Positions 52,539-61,307 of a stretch of 64,000 bases of DNA are shown piece after piece. This DNA comes from Kribbella kalugense. Lineage in GTDB: Bacteria; Actinomycetota; Actinomycetes; Propionibacteriales; Kribbellaceae. The position numbers and the translations under genes are program-made. The notes under the pieces were generated by a model. It did not search any database and had not been told where the DNA came from. It saw nothing but the letters and a program-made list of their open reading frames with translations. The stretch is from the NCBI RefSeq assembly GCF_004365875.1, contig NZ_SODF01000002.1:372001-436000 (forward strand), given 5' to 3'. Numbering within the stretch: position 1 is the stretch's first letter; each line of letters begins with the position of its first letter.

Positions 52539-52546
52539 GTGATGAA
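52531..52546. promoter_or_regulatory. Operator-like inverted repeat over the ABC ATPase start
   Basis: TTCATCA and TGATGAA are separated by two bases and cover the start codons and the inferred transcription start. A repressor here would block initiation directly. The regulator is not adjacent; the TetR at 53154 is the nearest candidate. Confidence 0.45.
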
Positions 52547-52584
52547 TTTAGCGGGTACGTCGACCTGCCGCAACAGCTCGTTGG

Positions 52585-53154
52585 TCAGACGACGGCGTAC
52601 CCGGTGGCGGCACTCAGCGCACTCAGCGACGGGTCGCCGTACTGCTTGCGGAGTTCACCGAACCGCTGCACCTTGTCCTCGCCGAAGCGCGCGATCTCCG
52701 CGGCGTACGTGTCGCCGGAGAGGAAGACCGGCGGGGTGCGTTTGCTGTGGAACTTGTCGGCGTACATGACCAGTTCCTCCTCCGGCGTCCGCGGCAGGTA
52801 GTCGTCGACAGGGATCGGCAACACCTGACGTACGACGTCCTCCCGGGTGATGCCAACCCCGGTGTGACAGGACGCGAATCGGCAGATCTCGACCGGGAAT
52901 CCCAGCGAGGCAAGGAGTTCGTGCCCGAGTACGCCGTGCCGGACATACGCGGAAGAATCGAGCCGGTAGACGCCGATGTCGTGCAGCAGGGCGCCCGCGC
53001 GGACCAGATCGGTGTCGATGTCCAGCCCGTCGAAGAACTGCTCAGCGACCGAACACACCAACTGGCAGTGCTCAAACACGCTGTCGAACGCTGCCCGAGT
53101 CGGCGCATGATCCCGGTGCAAATCCAGGATCTCGCTGTCGGTCGGGACCTGCAT
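52585..53154 (-). CDS. HD-domain phosphohydrolase-like protein
   Basis: This 189-residue protein has an HD domain with the metal pair in AGALLHDIGVYRL, an upstream His in FEHCQLVCSVAEQF, and downstream HGVLGHELLASLGF and CRFASCHTGVG. Small single-domain HD proteins of this kind may cleave nucleotides or cyclic nucleotides; the substrate is unknown. Its start touches the TetR stop codon (one shared base), so the two are co-transcribed. Confidence 0.82.
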   Translation of the reverse strand: MQVPTDSEILDLHRDHAPTRAAFDSVFEHCQLVCSVAEQFFDGLDIDTDLVRAGALLHDIGVYRLDSSAYVRHGVLGHELLASLGFPVEICRFASCHTGVGITREDVVRQVLPIPVDDYLPRTPEEELVMYADKFHSKRTPPVFLSGDTYAAEIARFGEDKVQRFGELRKQYGDPSLSALSAATGYAVV

Positions 53155-53744
53155 CAGCCGGTCAAATGCTGTTGGAGGACAGGCGCCAATCGGTCGATCA
53201 GCGTCTCGATATCAACAGACGCGACCGGCTCGAGCCCGACCAGGTAGCGGACGATCGCGGCCCCGACCAGCTGGGAGGCGACCAGGCCGACCCGGAGCTG
53301 CGCGTCGGGTACGTCGAGCACCTGCGAGATCGGCTGGATGATCATCTGGCCGATGCCTTCACGCATCATCCGGGCCACCTCGTCGCTGGTGAGGATGCTG
53401 CGGAACAACGCCTTCATCCGCTGCGCCCCCTCCGGCGACTCCCAGATGCCGAGGAAGACGGTCGCGACCCGGCGGCCGATCTCCTCCCGCGGCCCGTCCA
53501 GGATCTGCGCTGCGATCTGGCGCGGGTCGACCGGGATCGCCATCGCCTCGATGAACAGCTCGTCCTTGCTGTCGAAGTAGTGGTGCACCAGCGCCGCGTC
53601 GACGCCGGCCTGCCGCGCGACCGCGCGGATCGAGGTGGCCGAGAACCCCTTGTCCGCAAAGGATTCCCGGGCCGCCTGGACGATCTCTCCCCGGGTGTCC
53701 GGTCCGCCCGGGCGGCGTCCCGGCGTACGTCGGGGAGCTGTCAC
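53154..53744 (-). CDS. TetR family transcriptional regulator
   Basis: This 196-residue regulator has the [46 protein letters not shown] and a C-terminal TetR_C domain ([32 protein letters not shown]) common in actinobacteria. The start overlaps the sugar-phosphate-isomerase-like gene by four bases, and the stop touches the HD gene, so it is part of a leftward operon. It could also act on the exporter further down. Confidence 0.85.
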   Translation of the reverse strand: MTAPRRTPGRRPGGPDTRGEIVQAARESFADKGFSATSIRAVARQAGVDAALVHHYFDSKDELFIEAMAIPVDPRQIAAQILDGPREEIGRRVATVFLGIWESPEGAQRMKALFRSILTSDEVARMMREGIGQMIIQPISQVLDVPDAQLRVGLVASQLVGAAIVRYLVGLEPVASVDIETLIDRLAPVLQQHLTG

Positions 53745-54598
53745 GGAATCAGCTCCGAGATCTCACCGTCCGACGACACGGCGAACGACGTACGCCGGGA
53801 CGCGGTCCGGACGAAGTGTTTGCGGGTGAACTCCAGCGACTCGACCAGGTCGACCTCGCGCTCGGACCGGCTGGTCGCGCGGCGGGTGTTGATCTCGATG
53901 ATGATGTGCCCACGGAAGTCCTGGTTCGCCAGCACGCCCAACAGGTCCGCGGCGCGCTGCGTCCCGCGGCCCGGCACCAGGTGCTCGTCCTTCGCGGAGC
54001 CGGTCCCGTCGGTCAGGTGGACGTGGGTGAGGCTGTCGCCCATCGTCGCGGCCAGCTCGACGCAGTCCTGTTCGGCGGTCGATGCGTGCGACAGGTCAAG
54101 GGTGGTGTGGGCGTAGGACTGCTCGGTCGGGTCCCAGCTCGGCGCGTACGCCTGCAGGCCCTTGCCCGGCGCGCGCCACGGGTACATGTTCTCGACCGCG
54201 AGCGTCACGCCGGTTTCGGCCTCCAGCCGGGCGATCCCCTCGACGAACCCACGCGCGTAGTCCCGCTGCCAGCGAAACGGCGGGTGTACGACGACCACGT
54301 CCGCACCGAGCTCCTTCGCCGCCTCGGCGCTGCGTTCGAGCTTGCTCCACGGGTCGGTCCCCCAGACCCGCTGCATGATCAGCAGGGTCGGCGCGTGCAG
54401 CGCGAGCACCGGCAGCTGGTGATAGTCGACCAGCCGCTGGATCGCGTCGATCTGGGTGCTCAGCGGATCGATACCGATCATCACCTCGACACCGTCGTAC
54501 CCGAGCCGGGCAGCGAGCTCGAAGCCGCTGGCGGTCGACTCGGGGTAGACGGACGCGGTGGACAAGCCGATCTTGGCGGCGGTCGTACGGGAGTTCAT
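53741..54598 (-). CDS. Sugar phosphate isomerase/epimerase family protein
   Basis: This 285-residue TIM-barrel protein has the AP-endonuclease-2-like xylose isomerase fold: [41 protein letters not shown] and [10 protein letters not shown] with metal-binding His, Glu and Asp. It is the counterpart of Rv0498, near ppx and proC in M. tuberculosis. The substrate is unknown. It lies five bases after the Ppx/GppA gene and overlaps the TetR start. Confidence 0.82.
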   Translation of the reverse strand: MNSRTTAAKIGLSTASVYPESTASGFELAARLGYDGVEVMIGIDPLSTQIDAIQRLVDYHQLPVLALHAPTLLIMQRVWGTDPWSKLERSAEAAKELGADVVVVHPPFRWQRDYARGFVEGIARLEAETGVTLAVENMYPWRAPGKGLQAYAPSWDPTEQSYAHTTLDLSHASTAEQDCVELAATMGDSLTHVHLTDGTGSAKDEHLVPGRGTQRAADLLGVLANQDFRGHIIIEINTRRATSRSEREVDLVESLEFTRKHFVRTASRRTSFAVSSDGEISELIP

Positions 54599-54602
54599 TG
54601 GG

Positions 54603-55535
54603 TCACCGGGGTTGCAGCTGGTCGAGCCGGGAGAGGATGACGCCCTCGCGGAGCGCCCACGGGCAGACCTCGAGCGCGGGCAGGTCGAACAGGTCCATCA
54701 CGGCGTCCGCGACCAGCGCGCCGGCGACCAACTGCGACGACCGGCCGGCCGAGACCCCGGGCAGCGCGGCCCGCTCGGCAGCCGTCATCTTGGTCAGCTT
54801 CGGGATCCAGTCGTTCAGGTCGTCGCGGTTCAGCGTGCGCGGCACGTACGGTCCGTCGGCCGACGGCGCCGCACCGGAGATCCGGGCCAGCGAGCGGAAG
54901 GTCTTGCTGGTCGCGACCGAACGCTGCGGCTTGCCGGCCCGCAGCACCGGACCGGCGACCGCGGCCAACTCGAGCCGGATCCGCCGTCGCAGGGCCCGCA
55001 CCTGGTCCTTGTCCGGCGGGTCCGCGGTCAGGGCCTCGCGGGTCAGCCGGCCGGCGCCGAGCTGTACCGACACTGCAATGGTCGGCTGCTCGTCGGATCC
55101 GGCCGCGATCTCCAGCGACCCGCCACCGATGTCGAACACGGCCAGGCGACCAGAGGACCAACCGAACCATCGACGTACCGCAAGGAACGTCAGCCGGGCC
55201 TCCTCGTCGCCGCTCAGCACCTCGAGGTCAACGCCCGTCTCGGAGCGGACCCGGTCCAGCACCTTCTCGCCGTTCGGCGCCTCGCGCAGCGCGGACGTGG
55301 CGAACGCGAGCAACGACTCACAGCCCTTGTCCTCGGCCAGCGTGACCGCTTCCTTGGTGAACGCGATCAGCCCGTCAGCGCCGGACTGGTCGATCTTCCC
55401 GTCCTTGTCGAGGTGCTCGGCCAGCCGGAGCTCGGTCTTGTGCGAGTACGCCGGGAGAGGCGCGGCACCACGGTGCGCGTCCACCACGAGCAGGTGAACA
55501 GTGTTTGATCCCACGTCGAGTACGCCGAGCCGCAT
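54603..55535 (-). CDS. Ppx/GppA-type exopolyphosphatase
   Basis: This 310-residue phosphatase has the ASKHA-type beginning [21 protein letters not shown] and [13 protein letters not shown], which hold the phosphate loops. It should hydrolyse polyphosphate or pppGpp, as its M. tuberculosis counterpart Rv0496 does. The short, two-domain form is typical of actinobacteria. ATG 55535 has GGAGG before it; an ATG 14 codons upstream in frame is unlikely because it would add a non-conserved leader. It is divergent from the Rv0495c-like gene. Confidence 0.88.
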   Translation of the reverse strand: MRLGVLDVGSNTVHLLVVDAHRGAAPLPAYSHKTELRLAEHLDKDGKIDQSGADGLIAFTKEAVTLAEDKGCESLLAFATSALREAPNGEKVLDRVRSETGVDLEVLSGDEEARLTFLAVRRWFGWSSGRLAVFDIGGGSLEIAAGSDEQPTIAVSVQLGAGRLTREALTADPPDKDQVRALRRRIRLELAAVAGPVLRAGKPQRSVATSKTFRSLARISGAAPSADGPYVPRTLNRDDLNDWIPKLTKMTAAERAALPGVSAGRSSQLVAGALVADAVMDLFDLPALEVCPWALREGVILSRLDQLQPR

Positions 55536-55609
55536 ACCCTCCACGCTACTGGACGGCGGGTCGTAGGCAGAGTTCACGGTTGTGGCGGGAAGGCGCGTAG
55601 GCTTTCTGG

Positions 55610-56350
55610 GTGCCTGAGGTTTCTCTCGATTTCCCCCGCGCCTGGGTCGAGTTCGTCGACCCCGACGACTCCGACCAGGTCTTCCGCTGCGACCTGACCT
55701 GGCTGACGTCCAACTGGACCTGCATCTTCGGCGGTGGCTGCCAGGGGATCTACAAGGGCCGTCCGAACGACGGCTGTTGCACCCTGGGCGCGCACTTCTC
55801 CGACGCCGACGACGAGAAGCGGGTGAAGAAGTACGCCAAGGAGCTCGGCAAGGACGAGTGGCAGTTCCGCAAGGAAGGCCGGAGCAACGGCTGGGTCGAG
55901 ACCGACGACGAGGGTGAGCGCAAGACCCGGGTCTGGGACGGCGCCTGCATCTTCCTGAACCGGCCGGGCTTCGAAGGCGGCGCGGGCTGCGCGCTGCACG
56001 GGCTGGCGCTGAAGCGCGGCGTGCACTTCGTCGAGACCAAGCCGGACGTCTGCTGGCAGCTGCCGATCCGGCGCACCTTCCGCGAGGTCGAGCGCCCGGA
56101 CGGTACGACGTACACCGAGGTCGGCATCGCCGAGTACGACCGGCGTGGCTGGGGCCCGGGCGGTCACGACCTGGACTGGTACTGCACCGGCAACACCGAG
56201 GCGCACATCGGCGTCGAGCCGGTCTTCGAGTCCAGCAAGGTCGAGCTGCAGACGCTGATGGGCCTCAAGGCGTACGACGTACTCGCGGACCTGTGCCGCC
56301 AGCGCCTGGAGGCGGCGCGGCCGTTGCTGCCGCACCCAGCGTCTATGTAG
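55610..56350 (+). CDS. Conserved actinobacterial cysteine-rich protein (Rv0495c-like)
   Basis: This 246-residue soluble protein is conserved in actinobacteria and lies divergent from ppx, as Rv0495c does in M. tuberculosis. Nine or so cysteines occur in motifs [42 protein letters not shown] and DVCWQLPI, suggesting a bound metal or iron-sulfur site like that of YkgJ-type proteins. The function is unknown. GTG 55610 lies six bases after TAGGCT (55598-55603), so the transcript is probably leaderless. Confidence 0.8.
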   Translation: MPEVSLDFPRAWVEFVDPDDSDQVFRCDLTWLTSNWTCIFGGGCQGIYKGRPNDGCCTLGAHFSDADDEKRVKKYAKELGKDEWQFRKEGRSNGWVETDDEGERKTRVWDGACIFLNRPGFEGGAGCALHGLALKRGVHFVETKPDVCWQLPIRRTFREVERPDGTTYTEVGIAEYDRRGWGPGGHDLDWYCTGNTEAHIGVEPVFESSKVELQTLMGLKAYDVLADLCRQRLEAARPLLPHPASM

Positions 56351-57296
56351 TGATCTTGCCGTTCTCGACGAGCCACCCGATCGCGTCCAGGGTGGCCTCG
56401 AGGGCGGAGTAGCGCGGCCGGAAGCCGAGCAGGCGGGCCGCCTTGTCCATCGAGCAGTTCGGACTGTGCTCGATGTGGTCCCTGGTGGCGCCCGCGTCCT
56501 GATCGGAAACGGTCCGGCGCCACTCGTCCCAGGCTCCGAACGTCAGTTGGGCTTCCTGACCGAACCAGCCGGCCACGCCCTCGGCGTACCCGCGCAGCGT
56601 CACCGCGTCGCCGGCGACCGCGTGGAAGCTCTCGCCGACCGCTGTCGAACGGCTCGCGATCGCGGCCAGGAAGACGCCTGCCACGTCGGCGGCGTGGACC
56701 GGGTTGAGTGTCTCCAGGCCGAAGTTCGGCAGCAGTACGCCGGAGCCCTGGGCAAGCTTGTCGAAGACACCGAGATCGAAGTTGCCGGCCGGGTTGACCG
56801 GCGTCCAGCCGGGCCCGCAGATGTGACCGGGGTGGACGATCGTGACCGGCAGTCCGTCACGGCGTGCCATGCCGAGCAGATAAGCCTCGATCGCCGCCTT
56901 CTGTACGCCGTAGTCGCCGAACGGTCTGCGCGGCGTGTCCTCGCGGGTCGGGACGACCACGCTCGGGCCGTGCACCCAGATCGTGCCGCAGTGCAGGAGG
57001 TGCTGGATCTTTCCCTGCACGGCCTCGGCCAGCTGCCGGGCGCTGTCCTCGGTGAAGCAGATCAGGTCGATCACCACGTCCGGGCTCAGCTCGGCGACCC
57101 GCTGCCCGAAGGTCCCGGCAGCGTCCTCCGCCGCTCGGTCGACCTGGATCAGCTCGACCCGCTGCCAGGCTCCGTCCGAGTGGTACGGCGTACGTTCGCC
57201 GCGACTAAGCACCGTGACCTGATGACCGAGGCGGACCAGCTCCGGGACCAGGTAGGTGCCGATATGACCGGTGCCTCCGATGACGACGGTACGCAT
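56343..57296 (-). CDS. NAD-dependent epimerase/dehydratase (atypical extended SDR)
   Basis: This 317-residue protein has the Rossmann start [24 protein letters not shown] and the [13 protein letters not shown] motif, where Tyr and Lys form the SDR catalytic pair. [23 protein letters not shown] follows. It likely acts on a nucleotide sugar or sugar-like compound. ATG 57296 lies seven bases after TAGGCT, suggesting a leaderless transcript. It converges on the cysteine-rich gene with an eight-base overlap. Confidence 0.84.
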   Translation of the reverse strand: MRTVVIGGTGHIGTYLVPELVRLGHQVTVLSRGERTPYHSDGAWQRVELIQVDRAAEDAAGTFGQRVAELSPDVVIDLICFTEDSARQLAEAVQGKIQHLLHCGTIWVHGPSVVVPTREDTPRRPFGDYGVQKAAIEAYLLGMARRDGLPVTIVHPGHICGPGWTPVNPAGNFDLGVFDKLAQGSGVLLPNFGLETLNPVHAADVAGVFLAAIASRSTAVGESFHAVAGDAVTLRGYAEGVAGWFGQEAQLTFGAWDEWRRTVSDQDAGATRDHIEHSPNCSMDKAARLLGFRPRYSALEATLDAIGWLVENGKITT

Positions 57297-57351
57297 GGTC
57301 CTGAGCCTAACGACACACCCGAAGCCGCAACTGTCGGTGGGTGAGGACACA

Positions 57352-57993
57352 ATGACTGGCATGCGTCTGGATCATCTGTCGTACGCGTGCGGGCCGGATG
57401 GTTGCCGCGCGACCGTCGAGCGGTTGTCGGCGCTGCTCGGAGCGGAGTTCGTCGACGGCGGTGTGCACCCGCGCTTCGGCACGGTGAACCACATCCTGCC
57501 GCTGGAGAACGACCGCTACATCGAAGTCGTCGACGTGCTCGACCACCCGGCGTCCGACAAGGCGCCGTTCGGTCAGGCGGTCCGCGCCCGGAAGGAGCTG
57601 GGCGGCGGCTGGCTCGGCTGGGTGGTCGCGGTCCCCGACATGGGGGCGATGGAGCAGCGCCTCGGCCGGCAGGCGGTCCCGGGTAACCGGCACCGGCCCG
57701 ACGGGGTGAACCTGACCTGGCGGCAGATCGGCGTGAAGGGTCTGATCGCGGATCCGCAGCTGCCGTTCTTCATCCACTGGGACGACCTCGGCGAGCACCC
57801 GTCGATCGGCGGCAAGGACGTCAAGCTCACCGCCCTCGAGATCGCCGGCGACCCGGCCCGCGTCACCGAGTGGATCGGCCACCCGGCCGACCATCTCCTC
57901 GACGACCTCGACGTCGGCTGGATCGGCCCCAACGGCCAACCCGGCTTGGTCGCCGCGGTCTTCACCACGCCGAACGGAATCGTTCGGCTGTAG
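57352..57993 (+). CDS. VOC-family (glyoxalase-like) protein
   Basis: This 213-residue protein has the glyoxalase-like layout of the Glyoxalase_3 group: MRLDHLSYACGP, FVDGGVHPRFGTVNHILPLENDRYIEVVDVLDHP, and a metal-ligand-like IHWDDLGEHPS. The chemistry is unknown. ATG 57352 has GAGG five bases upstream; ATG 57361 gives the usual MRLDHL start and is equally possible. It converges on the CGNR regulator gene. Confidence 0.8.
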   Translation: MTGMRLDHLSYACGPDGCRATVERLSALLGAEFVDGGVHPRFGTVNHILPLENDRYIEVVDVLDHPASDKAPFGQAVRARKELGGGWLGWVVAVPDMGAMEQRLGRQAVPGNRHRPDGVNLTWRQIGVKGLIADPQLPFFIHWDDLGEHPSIGGKDVKLTALEIAGDPARVTEWIGHPADHLLDDLDVGWIGPNGQPGLVAAVFTTPNGIVRL

Positions 57994-57997
57994 CTCG

Positions 57998-58552
57998 CTA
58001 CTGGTGGCGGGTGCGGAAGGCGGCCTTCTTCGACTGGTTGCCGCAGGTGCCCATCGAGCACCAGCGGCGGGTGCCGGGGCGCGAGGCGTCCAGGAAGATC
58101 GCGCCGCAGTCGGGATTCGCGCAGTCTCGGACTCGCTCGAGCATCGGTGACGTGACCAGGTCGAGCGCATCACGCGCGACCAGCGCGAGTACCGCAGTGA
58201 CTGGCTCGTCGGCCGTCCACTGCAACTGCCCGGCGGAGTCCAGCCGAGGCTGCGGGACCGGCTCTGCGGCCGCACGGTTGACCCGGCTCCGCGCCGACTG
58301 CACAACTGTGTCACCGGATCGCGCTGCAGCGAGCAGGTCGTAGATCCCCTCGCGTAGCGCCTGAGCCTGGACGACCTGCGCATGCCCCGGGGTCGAGTCC
58401 TTGGGCGTGACCGGGCCGAAGTCGGCGATCCAGGCGGCGAGCGCCTCGGCGTCCGGCAGTTCTTCGGCGGCTTCCGGCGTACCGCGCAGGCGCAGCGTCC
58501 GGACGAAGTCGAGGCAGAGCCGTCCCGCGCCCTGCCGGAACTGAGTCTCCAC
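57998..58552 (-). CDS. CGNR zinc-finger transcriptional regulator (ABATE domain)
   Basis: This 184-residue protein has an ABATE-type N-terminal stress-sensing domain (GRLCLDFVRTLRLRG) and the C-terminal CGNR finger: VRDCANPDCGAIFLDASRPGTRRWCSMGTCGNQSKKAAFRTRH, with four cysteines for zinc. GTG 58552 lies seven bases after TACGGT (58565-58560 on the minus strand), so the transcript is likely leaderless. The MFS gene on the other side and the inverted repeat between them suggest that it controls an efflux pump. Confidence 0.86.
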   Translation of the reverse strand: METQFRQGAGRLCLDFVRTLRLRGTPEAAEELPDAEALAAWIADFGPVTPKDSTPGHAQVVQAQALREGIYDLLAAARSGDTVVQSARSRVNRAAAEPVPQPRLDSAGQLQWTADEPVTAVLALVARDALDLVTSPMLERVRDCANPDCGAIFLDASRPGTRRWCSMGTCGNQSKKAAFRTRHQ

Positions 58553-58571
58553 ACCTGCCACCGTACCCCAC

Positions 58572-58618
58572 GGAACCGGTTTAACTGGTACCGTTCGGGA
58601 ACCAGTCAAACCGGTTCC
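58572..58618. promoter_or_regulatory. 18-bp inverted repeat between the CGNR regulator and MFS gene
   Basis: The arms at 58572-58589 and 58601-58618 match at 17 of 18 bases with an 11-base spacer. Each arm contains the smaller palindrome AACCGGTT. It covers the likely -35 region of the CGNR promoter and lies just upstream of the MFS ribosome site. Confidence 0.75.
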
Positions 58619-58630
58619 TTGGAGGATGGC

Positions 58631-59818
58631 ATGCGCCGGTCCCTGCTCCTGACGATGGCGATCGCCTGCGGTGTGGCAGTGGCGAACGTGTACTTCCCGC
58701 AGGCGATGACTCCGCTGATCGCCCGCGGACTGGACGTCTCGACGGGTACGGCGGCTTTGGTGCCGACGGCAACTCAGCTCGGGTACGCCGCGGGCATCGC
58801 GCTGCTCGTCCCGCTCGGAGACAGGCTCGCCCACCGCCCGTTCGTGGCCGGACTGCTCGCCGTCACCACAGTCGGATCGGTGGTGGCCGGCCTCGCTCCG
58901 ACTCTGCCTGTTCTGCTCGGCGCGGCGATCCTGATCGGCATCGCGACCGTCGTACCGCAGGTGCTTCTCCCGCTGGCGGCGTCTCTGGTGGAGCCGGAGC
59001 GGCGTGGCGCGGTGACCGGTCTGCTGCTATCGGGCCTGCTCGCCGGGATCCTGCTGGCGCGCGCATTCGGCGGCCTGCTCGGCGACTGGCTCGGATGGCG
59101 TACGCCGTACCTCGTCGCGGCCGTACTCACGGCAACCCTGGCTGTGGTGCTCGTTCGGGTCCTCCCCGCGACGACGCCGGCTTCCCGGGAGAGCTACCCG
59201 GCTCTGGTTGCCATGCCGCTCCGTTTGCTCCGCCGCGAACCGGAGCTACGCCGGTCCTGCCTCTATCAGGCGCTCATGTTCGGTGGGTTCACGGCGGCGT
59301 GGACCAGCCTGACCCTGCTGATCACCGGACCGACCTTCCGACTGAGTGCGAGTGTCGTCGGCCTGGTCGCGCTGGTCGGAGCCGCCAGCGCGTTCGCCAC
59401 CGCCTGGGCCGGCCGCCAAGCCGACCGACGCGGCCCGGATGCCGTGAACCTGCTCAGCTTCCTCGGCGCGATCGGTGCGGCCGCGATCCTTACCGCCGCC
59501 ACGCTGGGTGGCGTCGCGGGACTCGTGGCCGTCATCCTCGGCATGCTCCTGCTCGATGTCGCCGTACAAACCGGCCAGGTCGCCAACCAGACCAGGATCT
59601 TCGCCCTCGATCCCGCCGTACGCAGCCGGCTGAACACCGCCTACATGACCGCGGCCTTCCTGGGCGGCACAGTCGGCTCGTGGTTGGGCGTCCATGCCTA
59701 TCTCCGCTACGGCTGGTTCACCATCCCCAGCCTCATCGCCCTCACAGCCTCGATCGCGCTACTCCGCCACCTACGCCGTTCGCGTTCGCTAGTGGATGTT
59801 CTCGAGGTCGGCCAGTGA
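58631..59818 (+). CDS. MFS transporter, drug-efflux type
   Basis: This 395-residue protein has 12 predicted helices and the YfcJ/AraJ-like layout. The loop between helices 2 and 3 reads LVPLGDRLAHR, the degenerate MFS signature, and AGRQADRRGPDAV is its second-half copy. ATG 58631 has GGAGG six bases upstream. It shares a divergent control region with the CGNR gene, which supports inducible efflux. It overlaps the acyltransferase gene end by 30 bases on the opposite strand. Confidence 0.87.
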   Translation: MRRSLLLTMAIACGVAVANVYFPQAMTPLIARGLDVSTGTAALVPTATQLGYAAGIALLVPLGDRLAHRPFVAGLLAVTTVGSVVAGLAPTLPVLLGAAILIGIATVVPQVLLPLAASLVEPERRGAVTGLLLSGLLAGILLARAFGGLLGDWLGWRTPYLVAAVLTATLAVVLVRVLPATTPASRESYPALVAMPLRLLRREPELRRSCLYQALMFGGFTAAWTSLTLLITGPTFRLSASVVGLVALVGAASAFATAWAGRQADRRGPDAVNLLSFLGAIGAAAILTAATLGGVAGLVAVILGMLLLDVAVQTGQVANQTRIFALDPAVRSRLNTAYMTAAFLGGTVGSWLGVHAYLRYGWFTIPSLIALTASIALLRHLRRSRSLVDVLEVGQ

Positions 59819-61177
59819 GGTCTCGAGGTGGCCGAGCATGCGTTGCAGGTGCGGGACGGTTCGGCGGTCGCCGATCAGGCCGAAGTGCAGGTGGTGGTCG
59901 TAGCTGGTCACGCTGATGTTGAGCGCCTGGCCATTGAGCACGATGCTGGCCGGGTACATCCCGAGCAGCCGCGAACGGTTCCAGTACAGCGGACTCTCGG
60001 CCGGGCCCGGCACATTCGAGATGACCACGTTGTACGGCGGCGTCGTACGGCCGGCCACGCCCGGTAGGACCGCGGCCGGGCCGGCGACGCCGAAGCCGAG
60101 AGCGCCGACGATCAGGTTCTGCAGCGGACTGAGGTCGGACAGCGTGGCCTTGCCGTAGGCGGTCGAGGCCATGATCCGGCGGATCCGGCGCTCCGGGTCC
60201 GCCTGGTCGGTGGCAAGGTCCGCGATCAACGTGGCGAGCGAGTTGCCTCCGCCGGGCGCACCGTCGCGGTCGCGCAACGAGACCGGGACCATGGCCGTCA
60301 ACGGCTTGTCCGGCAGGGCGTTCAGCTCGAGCAGATAGTTGCGCAAGGCCCCTGAACACATCGCCAGCAGAACGTCGTTCAGCGTCGCACCGGTGATCGC
60401 CCGGACCTTCTCCAGCCGCTCGATCGGCCAGGACTGTGCCGCGAACCGGCGGGCGCCGGTCACCGGCTGGTTGAAGATCGTCTTCGGCGCCTGGAACGGC
60501 ATCGTCGAGTGCAGCAGGCTCTTCACCCCGGCCAGCGGAAGCCCGGCCAGACCTGCCAGCGTCTTGACCGCGTCGGCCGGCATCCGGGTGATCGACGGAA
60601 GCCACCCGGTCGCGGGAACAGGACCGGTGGCCTTCGGCGGCAGCGCGTACGTCGCCGGCATGCCGGTCCGGGTGGGGTCGGCGGTGAGGGTGTCCTGCAT
60701 CCAGCGGAGCGCGGTGACGCCGTCGATCATCGAGTGGTGGATCTTGCTGTAGATCGCGAACCGGCGGCCCTCGACACCCTCGATCAGGTGCATCTCCCAG
60801 AGCGGACGGTGGCGGTCCAGCAACGTCCCGTGCAGGCGGCTGGTCAGCTCGAACAGCTCGCGGTACCGGCCCGGACGGGGCAGCGCGGACAACCGGACGT
60901 GGTACTCGAGGTCGATCTCGTCGTCCTGCTCCCAGGACCAGTACCCGAGGTCAAGCGATCGATTGCGGATCCGGCGCGCGAACACCGGATTCACCTCCGC
61001 GCCCGCGATCATCTCGTGGTACAGCCGCGAGACGAAGTCCCGTGAGCTCTCCGGGAACACATGGTCCCGGCCGGCCCCCTCCGGCAGCTCGAACAACATC
61101 AGCCCACCGACATGCATGGGCTGCTCCCGAGTTTCGCCACCCAGGAACATCGCATCCAGCGGCCCCACCACGGTCAT
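59789..61177 (-). CDS. Wax ester synthase/diacylglycerol acyltransferase (WS/DGAT)
   Basis: This 462-residue enzyme makes triacylglycerol or wax esters from acyl-CoA. The catalytic HHxxxDG motif is HHSMIDG at residues 147-153, in KIHHSMIDGVTALRWM. Other family segments are PLDAMFLGGE at the start, RPLWEMHLIEGVEG, and NVVISNVPGPAESPLYWNRSRL near the end. ATG 61177 has GGAGGAG four bases upstream; an ATG 13 codons before is less likely. It converges on the MFS gene. Actinobacteria usually carry several such genes for storage lipid. Confidence 0.92.
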   Translation of the reverse strand: MTVVGPLDAMFLGGETREQPMHVGGLMLFELPEGAGRDHVFPESSRDFVSRLYHEMIAGAEVNPVFARRIRNRSLDLGYWSWEQDDEIDLEYHVRLSALPRPGRYRELFELTSRLHGTLLDRHRPLWEMHLIEGVEGRRFAIYSKIHHSMIDGVTALRWMQDTLTADPTRTGMPATYALPPKATGPVPATGWLPSITRMPADAVKTLAGLAGLPLAGVKSLLHSTMPFQAPKTIFNQPVTGARRFAAQSWPIERLEKVRAITGATLNDVLLAMCSGALRNYLLELNALPDKPLTAMVPVSLRDRDGAPGGGNSLATLIADLATDQADPERRIRRIMASTAYGKATLSDLSPLQNLIVGALGFGVAGPAAVLPGVAGRTTPPYNVVISNVPGPAESPLYWNRSRLLGMYPASIVLNGQALNISVTSYDHHLHFGLIGDRRTVPHLQRMLGHLETSLADLENIH

Positions 61178-61256
61178 GGCTCCTCCGGCTTCCCGACCCG
61201 ACCCCTGACGGTTCATCGTTCGCCAGGTCGGGCCGGGTCGTCTACCCCTGCTAACA

Positions 61257-61281
61257 GGGATAACGGAGATTTTGTTATCCC
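61257..61281. terminator. Weak hairpin between the hexosaminidase and WS/DGAT genes
   Basis: GGGATAAC (61257-61264) pairs with GTTATCCC (61274-61281) over a nine-base loop. It lies 27 bases past the hexosaminidase stop codon. The stem is unusually AT-rich, and no long T-run follows, so it may be an operator rather than a terminator. Confidence 0.4.
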
Positions 61282-61307
61282 CTCAGTTACTGAAGAGGCA
61301 GTGAACT

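Noticed and set aside
61251..61281. Resemblance to a homing endonuclease (I-SceI) recognition sequence
   Set aside because: Only GGGATAAC is shared. The rest differs, and the bases are explained by the inverted repeat.
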